A DNA stretch of 64,000 nt, taken from positions 1 to 64,000 of the forward strand of contig JAGWMJ010000002.1 in NCBI GenBank assembly GCA_028871815.1, written 5' to 3'. Shown here piece after piece: positions 8,656 through 17,529 of this stretch (its first letter is position 1; each line of letters begins with the position of its first letter). The position numbers and the translations under genes were made by a program. The notes beneath the pieces are model-generated. The model had not been told where the DNA came from and did not search any database. It saw only the letters and a list, made by a program, of their open reading frames with translations. Source of the stretch: Armatimonadota bacterium. Its GTDB lineage: Bacteria; Armatimonadota; Chthonomonadetes; Chthonomonadales; Chthonomonadaceae.

Positions 8656-10677
8656 TCACTCTTTGCGCGTCGTGGGAAACACCGATACGCGCAGTCGCGC
8701 ACATCCCATCGGCACCAGCGTCAGCCGCTGCACGGCTGTGTCGGTGGTGACCGGGCTCGCCGGAAGTCGACCTATGAGGCCGTTCGATTCCAGTCGCCAA
8801 TCCGATATCTGCTGACCGGAAGCGCGGATCATGACCGGAGCGTCGGCACGTGCAAAGGGCTGCGAACCGGCCGGAATGGTCCGCCGGATCACCTGGAACT
8901 GCTGTCGATTTGGCGGCAGCAGCCCATAGTTCCAGGCGGTCTCCGGCAGCACGTTGTAAGCCGTCCACGGCGCACTGCCGTATGGCTGCCACTTCTCGCC
9001 GACCTCGAGCGAGAACGCGAGCGGACCGCGGTAGACCGATACGGCGTTGTGCTGCGTCGGCCATGACTTGACGCGGACCGGCATCGGCATACGTACGCCG
9101 ACGCGATCGCCGTTTCGCCACGTCCTGTCAACACGCACCCACCCGTGCGATCCGGCCGGCAGTGGCCGGCGTCTGCCGTTGATTGAAATCGACATCCCGT
9201 GCGCCCAGCCGGGAATCCGCAACACCAGGTCGAAGCGCACCGCACGCGTTGTACCGATCTTGAGCGCCACCGAACTTCGGAACGGATAGTCGGTGGTTTC
9301 GTCGATCGTCACCGCGTCGCCATTGCCAACGCGCGCCGTCACCGAACTGGGGGCGTACAGCACAGCCGCCAGGCCGTTATCGCCCGTGGCTGCCCAGAGC
9401 GAATCGGCGAAATAGGGCCACCCAAACGAGACGTTGTGCTGGCAGCATCGGTACTCGTACGGATTGTACGACAGCATGTCGCCGCCGTTTTGCAGCATCG
9501 GCGACTTGCTGCGCTCGTCCAGCAGCACCATGTTGGGCGCCGTCAGGTAGTGCAGGCCCTTCAAGTCGGCCGTCATGGAGGCCGGCAGCGAGTTGAATGC
9601 CACGGTTTCGCAGCGGTCGGCCCACGTTGCGTCACCGGTAATGCGGGTCAGCAGCTCATCACTGTGCATATACTCCACCATGGCGCAGGTCTCGGATGCC
9701 TGTCGTGCGCCGGTGTAGCCGGGACGGCAGTTCTCGTCGGCTGCAAACATCCCGCCGGGAACTTCGCCGTACGTATCCATCACCTTCCGGTAGTCTGCCT
9801 CGGTGGCGTGCAGAAACCGGTTGTCGCCGGCCTGCTGCCAGTATTCGGCCGGCTCTCTAAACCCCTCGGTAATATTCACTCCATGCCAGGTCGGTATCCC
9901 GTCGGTCCAGTCATCCGTACAGGCATGGCAGCGTGCCGCCAGCTTCAGCAAAAAAGGATCACCGGTATGGTTGTAGAGCCAATAGATCGAGTCCAGGTTG
10001 TCGCCGCCGCGCTGCTTCTGCCAGCTTTCCGGCAAATACCGGCCGTGCGGCAGGTTCATCTGCCAGTGGAAATAGGCGGTCATCAGACGGAGCACGCGCG
10101 CATCGTGCGAGCCGTCGTAGTAGCTGCGCAGCGCATACATGGCCAGCATGTTCGGCCAGCAGTCGTCAGCCGCTCGATTTGCCACCGGTCCAAACCAACC
10201 ATCGGGCTGCGCGCTGGCGATAATGCGGTGAATCCATCGATTGGTCTCGGCAATCAGGCGCGGGTCGTGCAGGGTCCATGCCAGGTCGGTAGCGCCACGC
10301 AGCCAGTAAGGCAGCTCCTCCCAGCCGTTGTCGCCCGTACCATTTGCACTGGCCCATGCGCTGGTCTTGAAGTTCAGCCATGGGCTGATCTGGTCAAGGT
10401 GACCGATGAAGCCGTTCGCCTCCATCTCGAGCTGCGTATGAAGCCATCCCTCGGCCCGCACGCTGCCCGTTGGCAATGCAACCAGGGGCGAACTGCGCAG
10501 AGGCGCACGGTTTCCGGCGTAGTACCGGTTGTGGCCGCCCGGCAGCACCGTCGCCACATGCACATCCGTGTTTTGAGCCCTCCCGGCCGCAAGGCAGGCC
10601 GCCACAGAAAGCGAGAGCACGAGCGTCGGCAGCACCAGCCGACGTGTCCGCATCATGGGCCGTAAGATCTGTTTCAT
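8656..10677 (-). CDS. GH127-family beta-L-arabinofuranosidase-like secreted glycosidase
   Basis: A 673-residue protein with an N-terminal signal peptide (basic start, hydrophobic run about residues 14-31). It matches the family formerly called DUF1680. Key residues fit the Bifidobacterium enzyme HypBA1: Glu329 and Cys331 (SETC) plus Cys411-Cys412 (YRCCQHN) would form the zinc site with Cys411 as nucleophile, and Glu315 could be the acid/base. GH127 enzymes remove beta-L-arabinofuranose from plant glycans; related families (GH137, GH142, GH146) share the fold, so the exact sugar is uncertain. The protein is probably exported to the periplasm or surface. Its upstream side faces the 180-bp repeat array. 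Confidence 0.88.
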   Translation of the reverse strand: MKQILRPMMRTRRLVLPTLVLSLSVAACLAAGRAQNTDVHVATVLPGGHNRYYAGNRAPLRSSPLVALPTGSVRAEGWLHTQLEMEANGFIGHLDQISPWLNFKTSAWASANGTGDNGWEELPYWLRGATDLAWTLHDPRLIAETNRWIHRIIASAQPDGWFGPVANRAADDCWPNMLAMYALRSYYDGSHDARVLRLMTAYFHWQMNLPHGRYLPESWQKQRGGDNLDSIYWLYNHTGDPFLLKLAARCHACTDDWTDGIPTWHGVNITEGFREPAEYWQQAGDNRFLHATEADYRKVMDTYGEVPGGMFAADENCRPGYTGARQASETCAMVEYMHSDELLTRITGDATWADRCETVAFNSLPASMTADLKGLHYLTAPNMVLLDERSKSPMLQNGGDMLSYNPYEYRCCQHNVSFGWPYFADSLWAATGDNGLAAVLYAPSSVTARVGNGDAVTIDETTDYPFRSSVALKIGTTRAVRFDLVLRIPGWAHGMSISINGRRRPLPAGSHGWVRVDRTWRNGDRVGVRMPMPVRVKSWPTQHNAVSVYRGPLAFSLEVGEKWQPYGSAPWTAYNVLPETAWNYGLLPPNRQQFQVIRRTIPAGSQPFARADAPVMIRASGQQISDWRLESNGLIGRLPASPVTTDTAVQRLTLVPMGCARLRVSVFPTTRKE

Positions 10678-11018
10678 CGTAAATGTCCCATCGAACGGGC
10701 GCGCGCCCGCCGCACAATGGCAGTCTGCACCACGCTGTTCCGCATGCCGGCGGCCGATTCCTTATCCGTGCGGATGCGCTGACAAGCCGCCGCAGGCCGG
10801 ATCGGCTATTCCGGCAGTCGGAAACACTTTATCACACCTGGGAGTAACCACAGTAACCCCAGCTCCGGGCATCTGGCCTACAGATCTCAACGGATCCATC
10901 TGTAAGACCGCAGTGTGCGACAGCGGGCTTCGCGGGCCGGATGCTAAGCAGTAAGTCCCATCGCCCGTCGCACGACGAAGCCTCCGCTCGGATCACGTAC
11001 CCAGCGCTGGTGACCTCG

Positions 11019-12235
11019 AATGAGACTTATGCCGTAGCCGGCTCCTGCGCCTGGCGCACAGCCGGACAACGCTGCTCCGCTTGCCGGCCACGCGTGCGCG
11101 AACCTATACGTCCTATATGTCGCATTGGTCCCATGTGGTGGGCGCGTACCCCAGCGCCAAACGCTTGCTGAAATGCGGCCAATGAGACTTATGCCGTAGC
11201 CGGCTCCTGCGCCTGGCGCACAGCCGAGTGCCGCCGCTCCGCTTGCCGGCCACGCCTGCGCGAACCTATATGTCCTAATATGTCGCATTGGTCCCATGTG
11301 GTGCGCGCCTACCCCAGCGCCAAACGCGATGGCAGCGCGGAACGCTTGCTGAAATGCAACCAATGAGACTTATGCCGTAGCCGGCTCCTAGGCCCGGCGC
11401 ACAGCCGAGTGCCGCTGCTCCGCTTGCCGGCCACGCCTGCGCGAACCTATATGTCCTATATGTCGCATTGGTCCCATGTGGTGCGCGCGTACCCCAGCGC
11501 CAAACGCGATGGCAGCGCCAGACGCTTGTTGAAATGCGACCCATGAGACTTATGCCGTAGCCGGAACCTAGGCCTGGCGCACAGCCGAGCGCCGCTGCTC
11601 CGCTTGCCGGCCACGTGTGCGCGAACCTATATGTCCTATATGTCGCATTGGTCCCATGTGGTGCGCACGTACCCCAGCGCCAAACGCGATGGCAGCGCGG
11701 GACGCTTACTTAAATGCGACCAATAGGACAGATGAGACATATGCGGTAGCCGGAATCTGCGCCTGGCGCACAGCCGAGTGCCGCTGCTCCGCTTGCCGGC
11801 CACGCGTGCGCGAACCTATATGTCCTATATGTCGCATTGGTCCCATGTGGTGCGCGCCTACCCCAGTCGAACGCGATGGCAGCGTCAAACGCTTGCTGAA
11901 AAGCGACCAATGAGACTTATGCCGTAGCCCACTCCTCGGCCCGGCGCACAGCCGAGCGCCGCTGCTCCGCTTGCTAGCCACTTGTGCGCGAACCTATATG
12001 TCCTATATGTCGCATTGGTCCCATGTGGTGCGCGCCTACCCCAGCGCCAAACGCGATGCCAGCGCGGAACGCCTGCTGAAATGCGACCAATGCGGCCAAT
12101 GAGACTTATGCCGTAGCCGGAACCTGGGCCCGGCGCACAGCCGGACAACGCTACTCCGCTTGCCGGTCACGGGTGCCTGAGGCTATATGTCCCAGATACC
12201 GCATAGCTGCCATCTGGCTGGTGCATGCCGTATCG
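11019..12235. repeat. Array of seven diverged tandem repeats of about 160-190 bp
   Basis: A unit beginning AATGAGACTTATGCCGTAGC recurs at about 11019, 11181, 11362, 11542, 11731, 11909 and 12098, the last copy being degenerate. Unit lengths are 162, 181, 180, 189, 178 and 189 bases. Each contains the block CCTATATGTCCTATATGTCG followed by CATTGGTCCCATGTGG, and the unit junction carries GACCAATG, so every copy has an inverted pair CATTGGTC/GACCAATG about 65 bases apart. The block itself is built from imperfect 9-base sub-repeats. Lengths are not multiples of three, so the open frames across the array are unlikely to be coding. It lies between the 3' end of an AKR gene and the 5' end of the GH127 gene. 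Confidence 0.9.
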
Positions 12236-12241
12236 CCGCGC

Positions 12242-13180
12242 TCACCCCACTACCGGCCCAAAATACGTTGCTCTTGCCGTAGCCAGCTGCCGGCCGGTTG
12301 CCAACAGCGCGGCGCGTTCCACTCGGCTCAGTGGCCGGTAACTCCTGGCAACGGCGCATGCCGCCTGCACCTCTGCCACGCTGCTGAAACCCACAACGGC
12401 GCATGCCACACCGGTCAAGCCAAGGCTGTAGCGGATTGCCCTGGAGTGGTAGGCCGCGAGGCAGCCGGGGTGTTTGCCATCGTACTGCCAGCCAACCGCA
12501 CCGCCCAGCACCTTCATCGCTACCACGCCGACTCCCGCCATGGTCGCTGCAGGCAGGGTCTCAACCTCAAACGGGTAGTTGGCGCAGTCAACGAAGTTCA
12601 GAGCGTTCATCACCACGTCGATTTCGCCCGTTTTGATCGCCTCTGGAAACCGCCATGGACGTGAATGGCCGCTGGCGCCGATGAAGCGAATCAAGCCGCG
12701 GCGCTTTGCTTCTCGCAAGCCGCCGAGTGCGCCGCCATCCGTGAACACATCCGCCATATTCCAATCGCCCAGGTTATGGATGTGAACCAGGTCCATGTGG
12801 TCGGCGCCCATCCGCTTGATGCTCTCCTCGATCTGAGCGACCACTCCGTCGCGGTCCGGCCGGTTCGGATTGACCTTCGTGACCAAAAAGACCTCATGCC
12901 GGCGTGTGGCAAGCACCGGCAGCAGTTTTGCTTCGGCATTGCCGTAATCCGGTGAGACGTCTACGTACGTGATACCAGCGTCCAGAGCGGCATGCACTAC
13001 CGCTGCGGCATCCGCAAAGCTTGTGGGTCCGCCAAGCGGCGCACAGCCGATACCAAGCAGACTCACGCGCTCGCCGGTACGTCCCAAACGCCGCTGCGGC
13101 AGCGCCGGCCGCGCAGCCGATGCCGGGACTGCTGCGGCCGCGATGCTGCCCGCCAACACCTCGCGCCGGGTCAGCCTCAT
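12242..13180 (-). CDS. Tat-exported aldo/keto reductase
   Basis: A 312-residue protein. The N-terminus LTRREVLAGSIAAAAVPAS has a twin-arginine type signal, so the enzyme probably works outside the cytoplasm. The AKR tetrad is visible: Asp74 (VDVSPDYG), Tyr79, Lys102 (LVTKV) and His135 (HIHN). The C-terminal part has GVGVVAMKVLGG and ends with a helix that replaces the usual NADPH clamp. Its ATG overlaps the stop of the aminotransferase gene by four bases (ATGA), so the two are translationally coupled. Substrate unknown; sugars or sugar-like compounds are plausible given the PhyH and aminotransferase partners. Confidence 0.85.
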   Translation of the reverse strand: MRLTRREVLAGSIAAAAVPASAARPALPQRRLGRTGERVSLLGIGCAPLGGPTSFADAAAVVHAALDAGITYVDVSPDYGNAEAKLLPVLATRRHEVFLVTKVNPNRPDRDGVVAQIEESIKRMGADHMDLVHIHNLGDWNMADVFTDGGALGGLREAKRRGLIRFIGASGHSRPWRFPEAIKTGEIDVVMNALNFVDCANYPFEVETLPAATMAGVGVVAMKVLGGAVGWQYDGKHPGCLAAYHSRAIRYSLGLTGVACAVVGFSSVAEVQAACAVARSYRPLSRVERAALLATGRQLATARATYFGPVVG

Positions 13181-14361
13181 GCCGCTAGCCTCCGCAAAAC
13201 CAGGTCGATTCGACGCACAGCCTCCGCCAGCCGCTCGCCGTCGCAGTCACCCATCACCGTCAACGAGATGCGAACATAGCCTTCGCCGGCAGTCCCATAA
13301 CCGCTTCCGGGAATCACGTTGACAGCAGCCTCTTCCAGAAGCAGCCGGGCAAACTCGCGGCTGCTGTGGCGCGTGGGTATTCGCGCCCATACGTAGAAGG
13401 TGGCCTGCGGCGGCCGAACCGGCCATCCGATGGCGTTGAGGCCGTCGCACAAAACGTTGCGGCGGCGGCGGTAGAGTTCCAGCGTCGCGTCGTTCTCCAC
13501 GTTCAGCAGGCCGTGTGCAGCTGCCTGGGAGATTGCGCCGAACTGGCGGCTGTCGATGTTACTCTTGAGCTTGTTCAGCGCTCCGATGGCATCGCGATTG
13601 CCGACTGCGAAGCCGATCCGCCAGCCGGTCATATTCAGCGTTTTGGAGAGCGAATGGAGCTCAATGGCGCAATCTCGGGCGCCTGGGCTTTGAAGAATCG
13701 AGGGCGGGCGGTAGCCGTCAAACGCTACGGCCGCGTACGCAGCGTCGTTCACTGCCAGTAGGTCGTACTCGCGCGCAAACGCCACAGCCTCGGCAAAAAA
13801 CTCCGGCGTGGCCACTGCGCCCGTGGGGTTGTTCGGATAGTTGAGCCACAGTACGCGCGCTCGCTTTGCCACATCCGACGGAATGGCAGAAAGATCCGGC
13901 AGAAACCCGTTGGCCTCTGTCAGCGGCATGGAGAAACACTCGCCGCCGGCCAGAGCCGAATTGATGCCGTATACCGGATAGGCAGGGTCCGGTATCAGCG
14001 AAAGGTCGCCCGGGTCGATATACGCCCACGCGAGGTGCGCCAACCCCTCTTTGCTGCCGATCAGCAGCATCGCCTCGTCGACCGGGTCCAGCGTCACTCC
14101 GAACCTGCGCCTCATCCATTCCGTAGCTGCGTTGAGGAATGTGGCGCTTCCTGCGGGCGACTCATCGTACCGGTGCGTCTCGGGATTCTGGATCGCCTCG
14201 GACATAGCCGCAACCACGCCTTCCGGCGTGGGCTGGTCCGGATCGCCGATGCCAAGATCGATCACGTCTTTGCCATCGGCAAGCGCCTGCCGCTTCAGTG
14301 CGGATATCTCGGTGAACAGGTAGGGTGGGATTTGTGAGAGCCGTTTGGAGAGTGTCGGCAC
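13177..14361 (-). CDS. Class I/II PLP aminotransferase, LL-diaminopimelate aminotransferase-like
   Basis: A 394-residue fold-type I aminotransferase. Motifs include VIDLGIGDPDQPTP near the N-terminus, HRYDESPAG, LNYPNNPTGAVA (the conserved Asn-Pro-x-Gly), and the pyridoxal lysine in HSLSKTLNMTGWRIGFAVG at about residues 240-258. The start and the N-terminal sequence (LSQIPPYLFTEI) are closest to DapL-type enzymes, which make LL-diaminopimelate from tetrahydrodipicolinate. Related branches use other amino acids, so the substrate is not certain. It begins 14 bases after the PhyH gene and overlaps the AKR gene, which forms a three-gene operon. Confidence 0.85.
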   Translation of the reverse strand: MPTLSKRLSQIPPYLFTEISALKRQALADGKDVIDLGIGDPDQPTPEGVVAAMSEAIQNPETHRYDESPAGSATFLNAATEWMRRRFGVTLDPVDEAMLLIGSKEGLAHLAWAYIDPGDLSLIPDPAYPVYGINSALAGGECFSMPLTEANGFLPDLSAIPSDVAKRARVLWLNYPNNPTGAVATPEFFAEAVAFAREYDLLAVNDAAYAAVAFDGYRPPSILQSPGARDCAIELHSLSKTLNMTGWRIGFAVGNRDAIGALNKLKSNIDSRQFGAISQAAAHGLLNVENDATLELYRRRRNVLCDGLNAIGWPVRPPQATFYVWARIPTRHSSREFARLLLEEAAVNVIPGSGYGTAGEGYVRISLTVMGDCDGERLAEAVRRIDLVLRRLAA

Positions 14362-14375
14362 GTGTTGCTCCGGGT

Positions 14376-15098
14376 TCAGGCGATGCCTTTGAAGCGCGAG
14401 TCAGCCCATCGCGCAGCGTACTGCAGCTGCATCACGTAGCGTGTGCGATCCGAAAGGTTCGGCGCGCCGCGATGCCAGGCTTGATGGTTCGTAAAGTAGA
14501 TATCACCGGCATCGCAGTACATAGCCTGAGCGCTCCGGCCGTCAAACTGCGGGTCTTCTTGCGTCACCGGATAGCGCCCGGAATAGTGGCTGCCGGGTAC
14601 CCACTGCGTGGGCCCATGCTCCAATTCGTGGATGTCGCTAAGGGCCACCTGAACCGTAAACCAGAAAACGGGCATCCGGATGCGTGCGTCAAACCTCTCG
14701 ATATCGTCGGGCAGCGGAAACTCCAGCGTGTCGTCCACATGCCAGACGCTGATCGCCTGGCCCGGTTCGTTCCGGATAACATTCAGGGCGTTGAAGCGCG
14801 GTTCGCTCCGTAAGACCGCCTTAGCCAGGCTATGGATCGGCTCACGCGTCACAGTCGCGGCGAATACAGGATCGGCTTCAGCGCCACGGCGCAGCACAAA
14901 CGCGCCGTGTACGTATGAGACATGCTGCTGGGGAATCGACTCCCGGTGCTCAAACAGCCAATCCGTCTTGTCTCGCAGCTCTTGCACTTCGTCGGAGCTA
15001 AAAACCCCGGGTACCCGCACACTCCCCTCGCGGAAGAACTCATCCGCAATCTCCTGCACGCGTTCCTCGGTCATAGCCCGCTCTGCCGCGATGGTCAT
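14376..15098 (-). CDS. Phytanoyl-CoA dioxygenase (PhyH) family protein
   Basis: A 240-residue Fe(II)/2-oxoglutarate dioxygenase. The iron site is seen as His120-x-Asp122 in WHVDDTLEF and a distal His in the HQAWHRGAPN segment, with a following Arg (RTRYVMQL) that would bind 2-oxoglutarate. A second ATG nine codons in (MTEERVQEI) is also possible. It is the first gene of a minus-strand operon with an aminotransferase and an exported AKR. The oxidised substrate is not known. Confidence 0.88.
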   Translation of the reverse strand: MTIAAERAMTEERVQEIADEFFREGSVRVPGVFSSDEVQELRDKTDWLFEHRESIPQQHVSYVHGAFVLRRGAEADPVFAATVTREPIHSLAKAVLRSEPRFNALNVIRNEPGQAISVWHVDDTLEFPLPDDIERFDARIRMPVFWFTVQVALSDIHELEHGPTQWVPGSHYSGRYPVTQEDPQFDGRSAQAMYCDAGDIYFTNHQAWHRGAPNLSDRTRYVMQLQYAARWADSRFKGIA

Positions 15099-15207
15099 GC
15101 GATCATCCTCCTGCCTCTTGTTCGTCCACAGGTTTCATTCCACGCGCATGGTTTCCTTCCCCGATTGGAAACCGGATGACAGAGGCGATTAGCGACCGTC
15201 CGGGGAG

Positions 15208-15213
15208 TATAAT
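15208..15213 (+). promoter_or_regulatory. Possible -10 element upstream of the cytochrome b gene
   Basis: A perfect TATAAT lies 58 bases before the start at 15271. No clear -35 hexamer is found 16-19 bases upstream, so this is only a candidate. Confidence 0.35.
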
Positions 15214-15270
15214 GGTCGGTGGTGGTTTTGTGAGGCCGCGTCGCTCGCTCCATGTGTGCGCGATCTGCCT

Positions 15271-15966
15271 ATGAAGCGTATCGAAAAGAAACATCCGCTT
15301 GCCATCCGCTGGTTTCACTGGATAAACTTTCCGGTGTTGATGGTGATGATCTGGAGCGGCCTGCTCATCTATTGGGCGAACGATGTGATGCACATCCGCG
15401 TCGCCGGCAAAACGCTCTTCCATTTCTTTCCAAACTGGTTCTATTCGCGGTTTAATCTCGATCAACGCCTGGCGGAAGGCATGGCATGGCACTTTACGTT
15501 CATGTGGCTCTTTGTCATCAATGGGCTGCTCTACGTGCTCACCACCGCGTTCCTGGGTGAGTGGCGCTTCATTCTGCCGAACCGGCACTCGTTTCGAGAG
15601 GCCATCCAGGTGACGCTTCACGATCTGCATCTCAGCCGGAAACAACCACCGCGGCGCAAATTCAACGGCGCGCAGCAGATCGCCTACACCAGCATCATCA
15701 TTATGGGAGCCGGTTCCACTCTCACCGGGCTCGCCATCTACAAACCCATCCAGTTGGCGTGGCTGACTGCGCTTTTTGGAGGATACACCGTGGCGCGGTT
15801 CTTCCACTTTTGGCTGACCATAGGTTTCTGCCTCTTCTTCGTCGTGCACATTGGACAGGTGGTTAAAACGGGGTGGGGCAACTTTCGTGCCATGGTCACC
15901 GGCTTCGAGCTGGTGGAGGCGCCGGAGCCGGAAGGCGACGCGGCTGTCACGCCGGCTTCCGGTTAG
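15271..15966 (+). CDS. Membrane cytochrome b (b561/FdnI/thiosulfate-reductase type)
   Basis: A 231-residue integral membrane protein. Four or more hydrophobic segments carry His residues placed to bind two b-type haems: IRWFHWINF (first helix), MAWHFTFMW (second), ARFFHFWLT (third) and FFVVHIGQ (fourth). Proteins of this type pass electrons from the quinone pool to an extracytoplasmic molybdoenzyme. The start ATG 15271 (MKRIEKKHPLAIRW) was chosen over GTG 15256 for the family-like N-terminus. A small membrane protein and a sulfite-oxidase-type molybdoenzyme follow directly, so it is probably their electron donor or acceptor, as MsrQ is for MsrP, but this is not an MsrQ homologue by sequence pattern. 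Confidence 0.85.
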   Translation: MKRIEKKHPLAIRWFHWINFPVLMVMIWSGLLIYWANDVMHIRVAGKTLFHFFPNWFYSRFNLDQRLAEGMAWHFTFMWLFVINGLLYVLTTAFLGEWRFILPNRHSFREAIQVTLHDLHLSRKQPPRRKFNGAQQIAYTSIIIMGAGSTLTGLAIYKPIQLAWLTALFGGYTVARFFHFWLTIGFCLFFVVHIGQVVKTGWGNFRAMVTGFELVEAPEPEGDAAVTPASG

Positions 15967-15978
15967 TCGAGGAGGCGT

Positions 15979-16449
15979 ATGGTTATTGGGCTGACCGGCA
16001 TGTACGACCTCATCTCAGGCTCCGGCCGGCCCAACGGCAGGCCGCCCAGCAACCTGCACGGCGATGCGGAACAGCCGTCAGTCCGTACGCGCCGGCATGC
16101 CGCGTTGGCAGGAGGCCTCGTCTGCCGCACGGGCGAACCGAGCTTCAGGGTGAGTTACCGACGATTGCTCGTGCCTATGGCAGGCCTGATTACGGGTATC
16201 CTTGCATGGGTGCAAGTGCTCTATCCGATGCCACTTTATGTGGTTGGCATCGGGTTGGCGGCGGGCGCACTTCTCATCCCGGGCTTTGCCCTGATAACGC
16301 AGAAGCAACAAAACACGTATCCGCATAAGCGGGCTTGGTTGGATTATGAAGTTAGCGTGATAACGTATCGCGCGCTTGTTGCGATAGGTAAGGTGCTGGT
16401 CATGGCGGACGCTGCCGCTGGCCAGCATGGAGGTGGCGATGCCGGGTGA
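15979..16449 (+). CDS. Small membrane protein between cytochrome b and molybdoenzyme genes
   Basis: A 156-residue protein with a strong AGGAGG Shine-Dalgarno (15970-15975) just before the ATG. The first 60 residues are polar and glycine/arginine-rich. Two adjacent membrane helices follow (about residues 65-83 and 88-106), then an amphipathic tail. It starts 12 bases after the cytochrome gene and its end overlaps the start of the molybdoenzyme gene by 11 bases, so the three are one transcription unit. It is not recognised; it may be an accessory or anchor subunit of the redox complex. Confidence 0.65.
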   Translation: MVIGLTGMYDLISGSGRPNGRPPSNLHGDAEQPSVRTRRHAALAGGLVCRTGEPSFRVSYRRLLVPMAGLITGILAWVQVLYPMPLYVVGIGLAAGALLIPGFALITQKQQNTYPHKRAWLDYEVSVITYRALVAIGKVLVMADAAAGQHGGGDAG

Positions 16450-17395
16450 CGAGGCGCCGACGAAGGCGCCCTCGGGTGATGAAGCCGTCCGCGCGATGCG
16501 GAGGCTATCTCGCCGGAGCTTTGCCTGGGCTGCTCTTGTCGGGGCAACCGCCTACGGCGGGTGGCGATGGCTCGACAGCCAGTATCAGGAAGATGGAATC
16601 ATCTGGCCGCTCCGCCGCGTACTCGAAGTTAACGAGGGCTTCGCGCGCGATTATTACAGCCCGAAGCGGCTTGCACCTCAGTTCCCCGCAGCCGCGGCGC
16701 GTGAGCCATTGGCGAATGGCGACATCGGCATCATGGATGACCTGGACCCCGCAACCTGGAGGTTGCGCGTGATGGGCCTCGCCGATATGTCGGGCGCCGA
16801 TACCGCCCCCGCGAGTGCGGCGCCCGTAGCCGACAAAAAATCCTCAGGATCCCGCAAGAAACCGCCGCCTACGGGAGAATCCACCTCCGGCGCGGGCGGT
16901 GGCGCCGTGCAGACCGATATGGCGATGACGGGGTCGCCGGCTCTGACCCTGGGGCTGCACGCCATCAAGCAACTGCCGAGAATTGAGATCGTTACGCAGC
17001 TCAAGTGCATCGAGGGATGGGCAACTGTAGTTCGGTGGGCAGGCGCGCGGTTTGCCGACTTTGTCGCGCAGTACCCACCCGAAACGCAGTCCGGCAACGA
17101 TCCCGATGTGCGCCACCACCCCGAAGATTTGGCCCAGTACGTCAGCCTGGTAACGCCCGACGGCGCCTACTATGTAGGTTTGGATATGGCCAGTGCGCTG
17201 CACCCGCAAACGCTGCTGTGTTACGAAATGAACGGCGCGCCGTTATCTCAGGATCATGGTGCGCCGCTACGACTGGTCATTCCGGTGAAGTACGGCATCA
17301 AGCATCTGAAGCGCATCGGCCTGATACGTTATACAAACAAGCGCCCGGCGGACTACTGGGCGGAGCAGGGATATGATTGGTATGCCGGGCACTGA
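16439..17395 (+). CDS. Tat-exported molybdopterin oxidoreductase, sulfite oxidase/MsrP (YedY) superfamily
   Basis: A 318-residue protein. The N-terminus has a Tat motif (SRRSFAW) before a hydrophobic stretch. The catalytic domain shows LKCIEGWATVVRWAG around Cys190, the expected molybdenum ligand, and ends with VIPVKYGIKHLKRIGLI, a signature of the SUOX/YedY fold. A low-complexity insertion rich in Ala, Ser, Lys, Pro and Gly (about residues 118-166) interrupts the domain between MGLAD and the TLGLHAIKQLP segment. ATG 16439 has GGAGG five bases upstream; ATG 16427 is an alternative. With the cytochrome b it would form an extracytoplasmic redox system, possibly methionine sulfoxide reduction, given the Met-rich protein gene 134 bases downstream. 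Confidence 0.85.
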   Translation: MPGDEAPTKAPSGDEAVRAMRRLSRRSFAWAALVGATAYGGWRWLDSQYQEDGIIWPLRRVLEVNEGFARDYYSPKRLAPQFPAAAAREPLANGDIGIMDDLDPATWRLRVMGLADMSGADTAPASAAPVADKKSSGSRKKPPPTGESTSGAGGGAVQTDMAMTGSPALTLGLHAIKQLPRIEIVTQLKCIEGWATVVRWAGARFADFVAQYPPETQSGNDPDVRHHPEDLAQYVSLVTPDGAYYVGLDMASALHPQTLLCYEMNGAPLSQDHGAPLRLVIPVKYGIKHLKRIGLIRYTNKRPADYWAEQGYDWYAGH

Positions 17396-17529
17396 CCGGA
17401 TCAACAAGCTTTATCGAATCTGCCGGGCGATACGCGGCCTCGGGCCCGGCCGATGCGCAGCGCGCCGCTTCCGCGGCGTGGCGCCAGCTGGCCGCACATC
17501 CAGAAACGGTCACAAGGAGACCTGAATCA

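Noticed and set aside
9199-10665. A 488-codon frame on the plus strand opposite the GH127 gene.
   Set aside because: The minus strand carries the GH127 protein with its zinc and catalytic cysteines; the plus frame is a GC-rich shadow.
10944-12148. Several open frames of 66-139 codons on both strands across the 180-bp repeat array, with recurring words such as RIGPMWCAR or APHGTNATY.
   Set aside because: Unit lengths are not multiples of three, so the frame changes from unit to unit, there are no ribosome sites, and the same DNA is open on both strands. The words only reflect the DNA repeat.
11019-12235. The repeat array as a CRISPR.
   Set aside because: Repeats are about 180 bp, diverged and without short identical repeats separated by unique spacers; no cas genes are present.
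15190-15213. A complete promoter in front of the cytochrome b gene.
   Set aside because: Only the TATAAT is convincing; no -35 hexamer at the right distance, so only the -10 was listed with low confidence.
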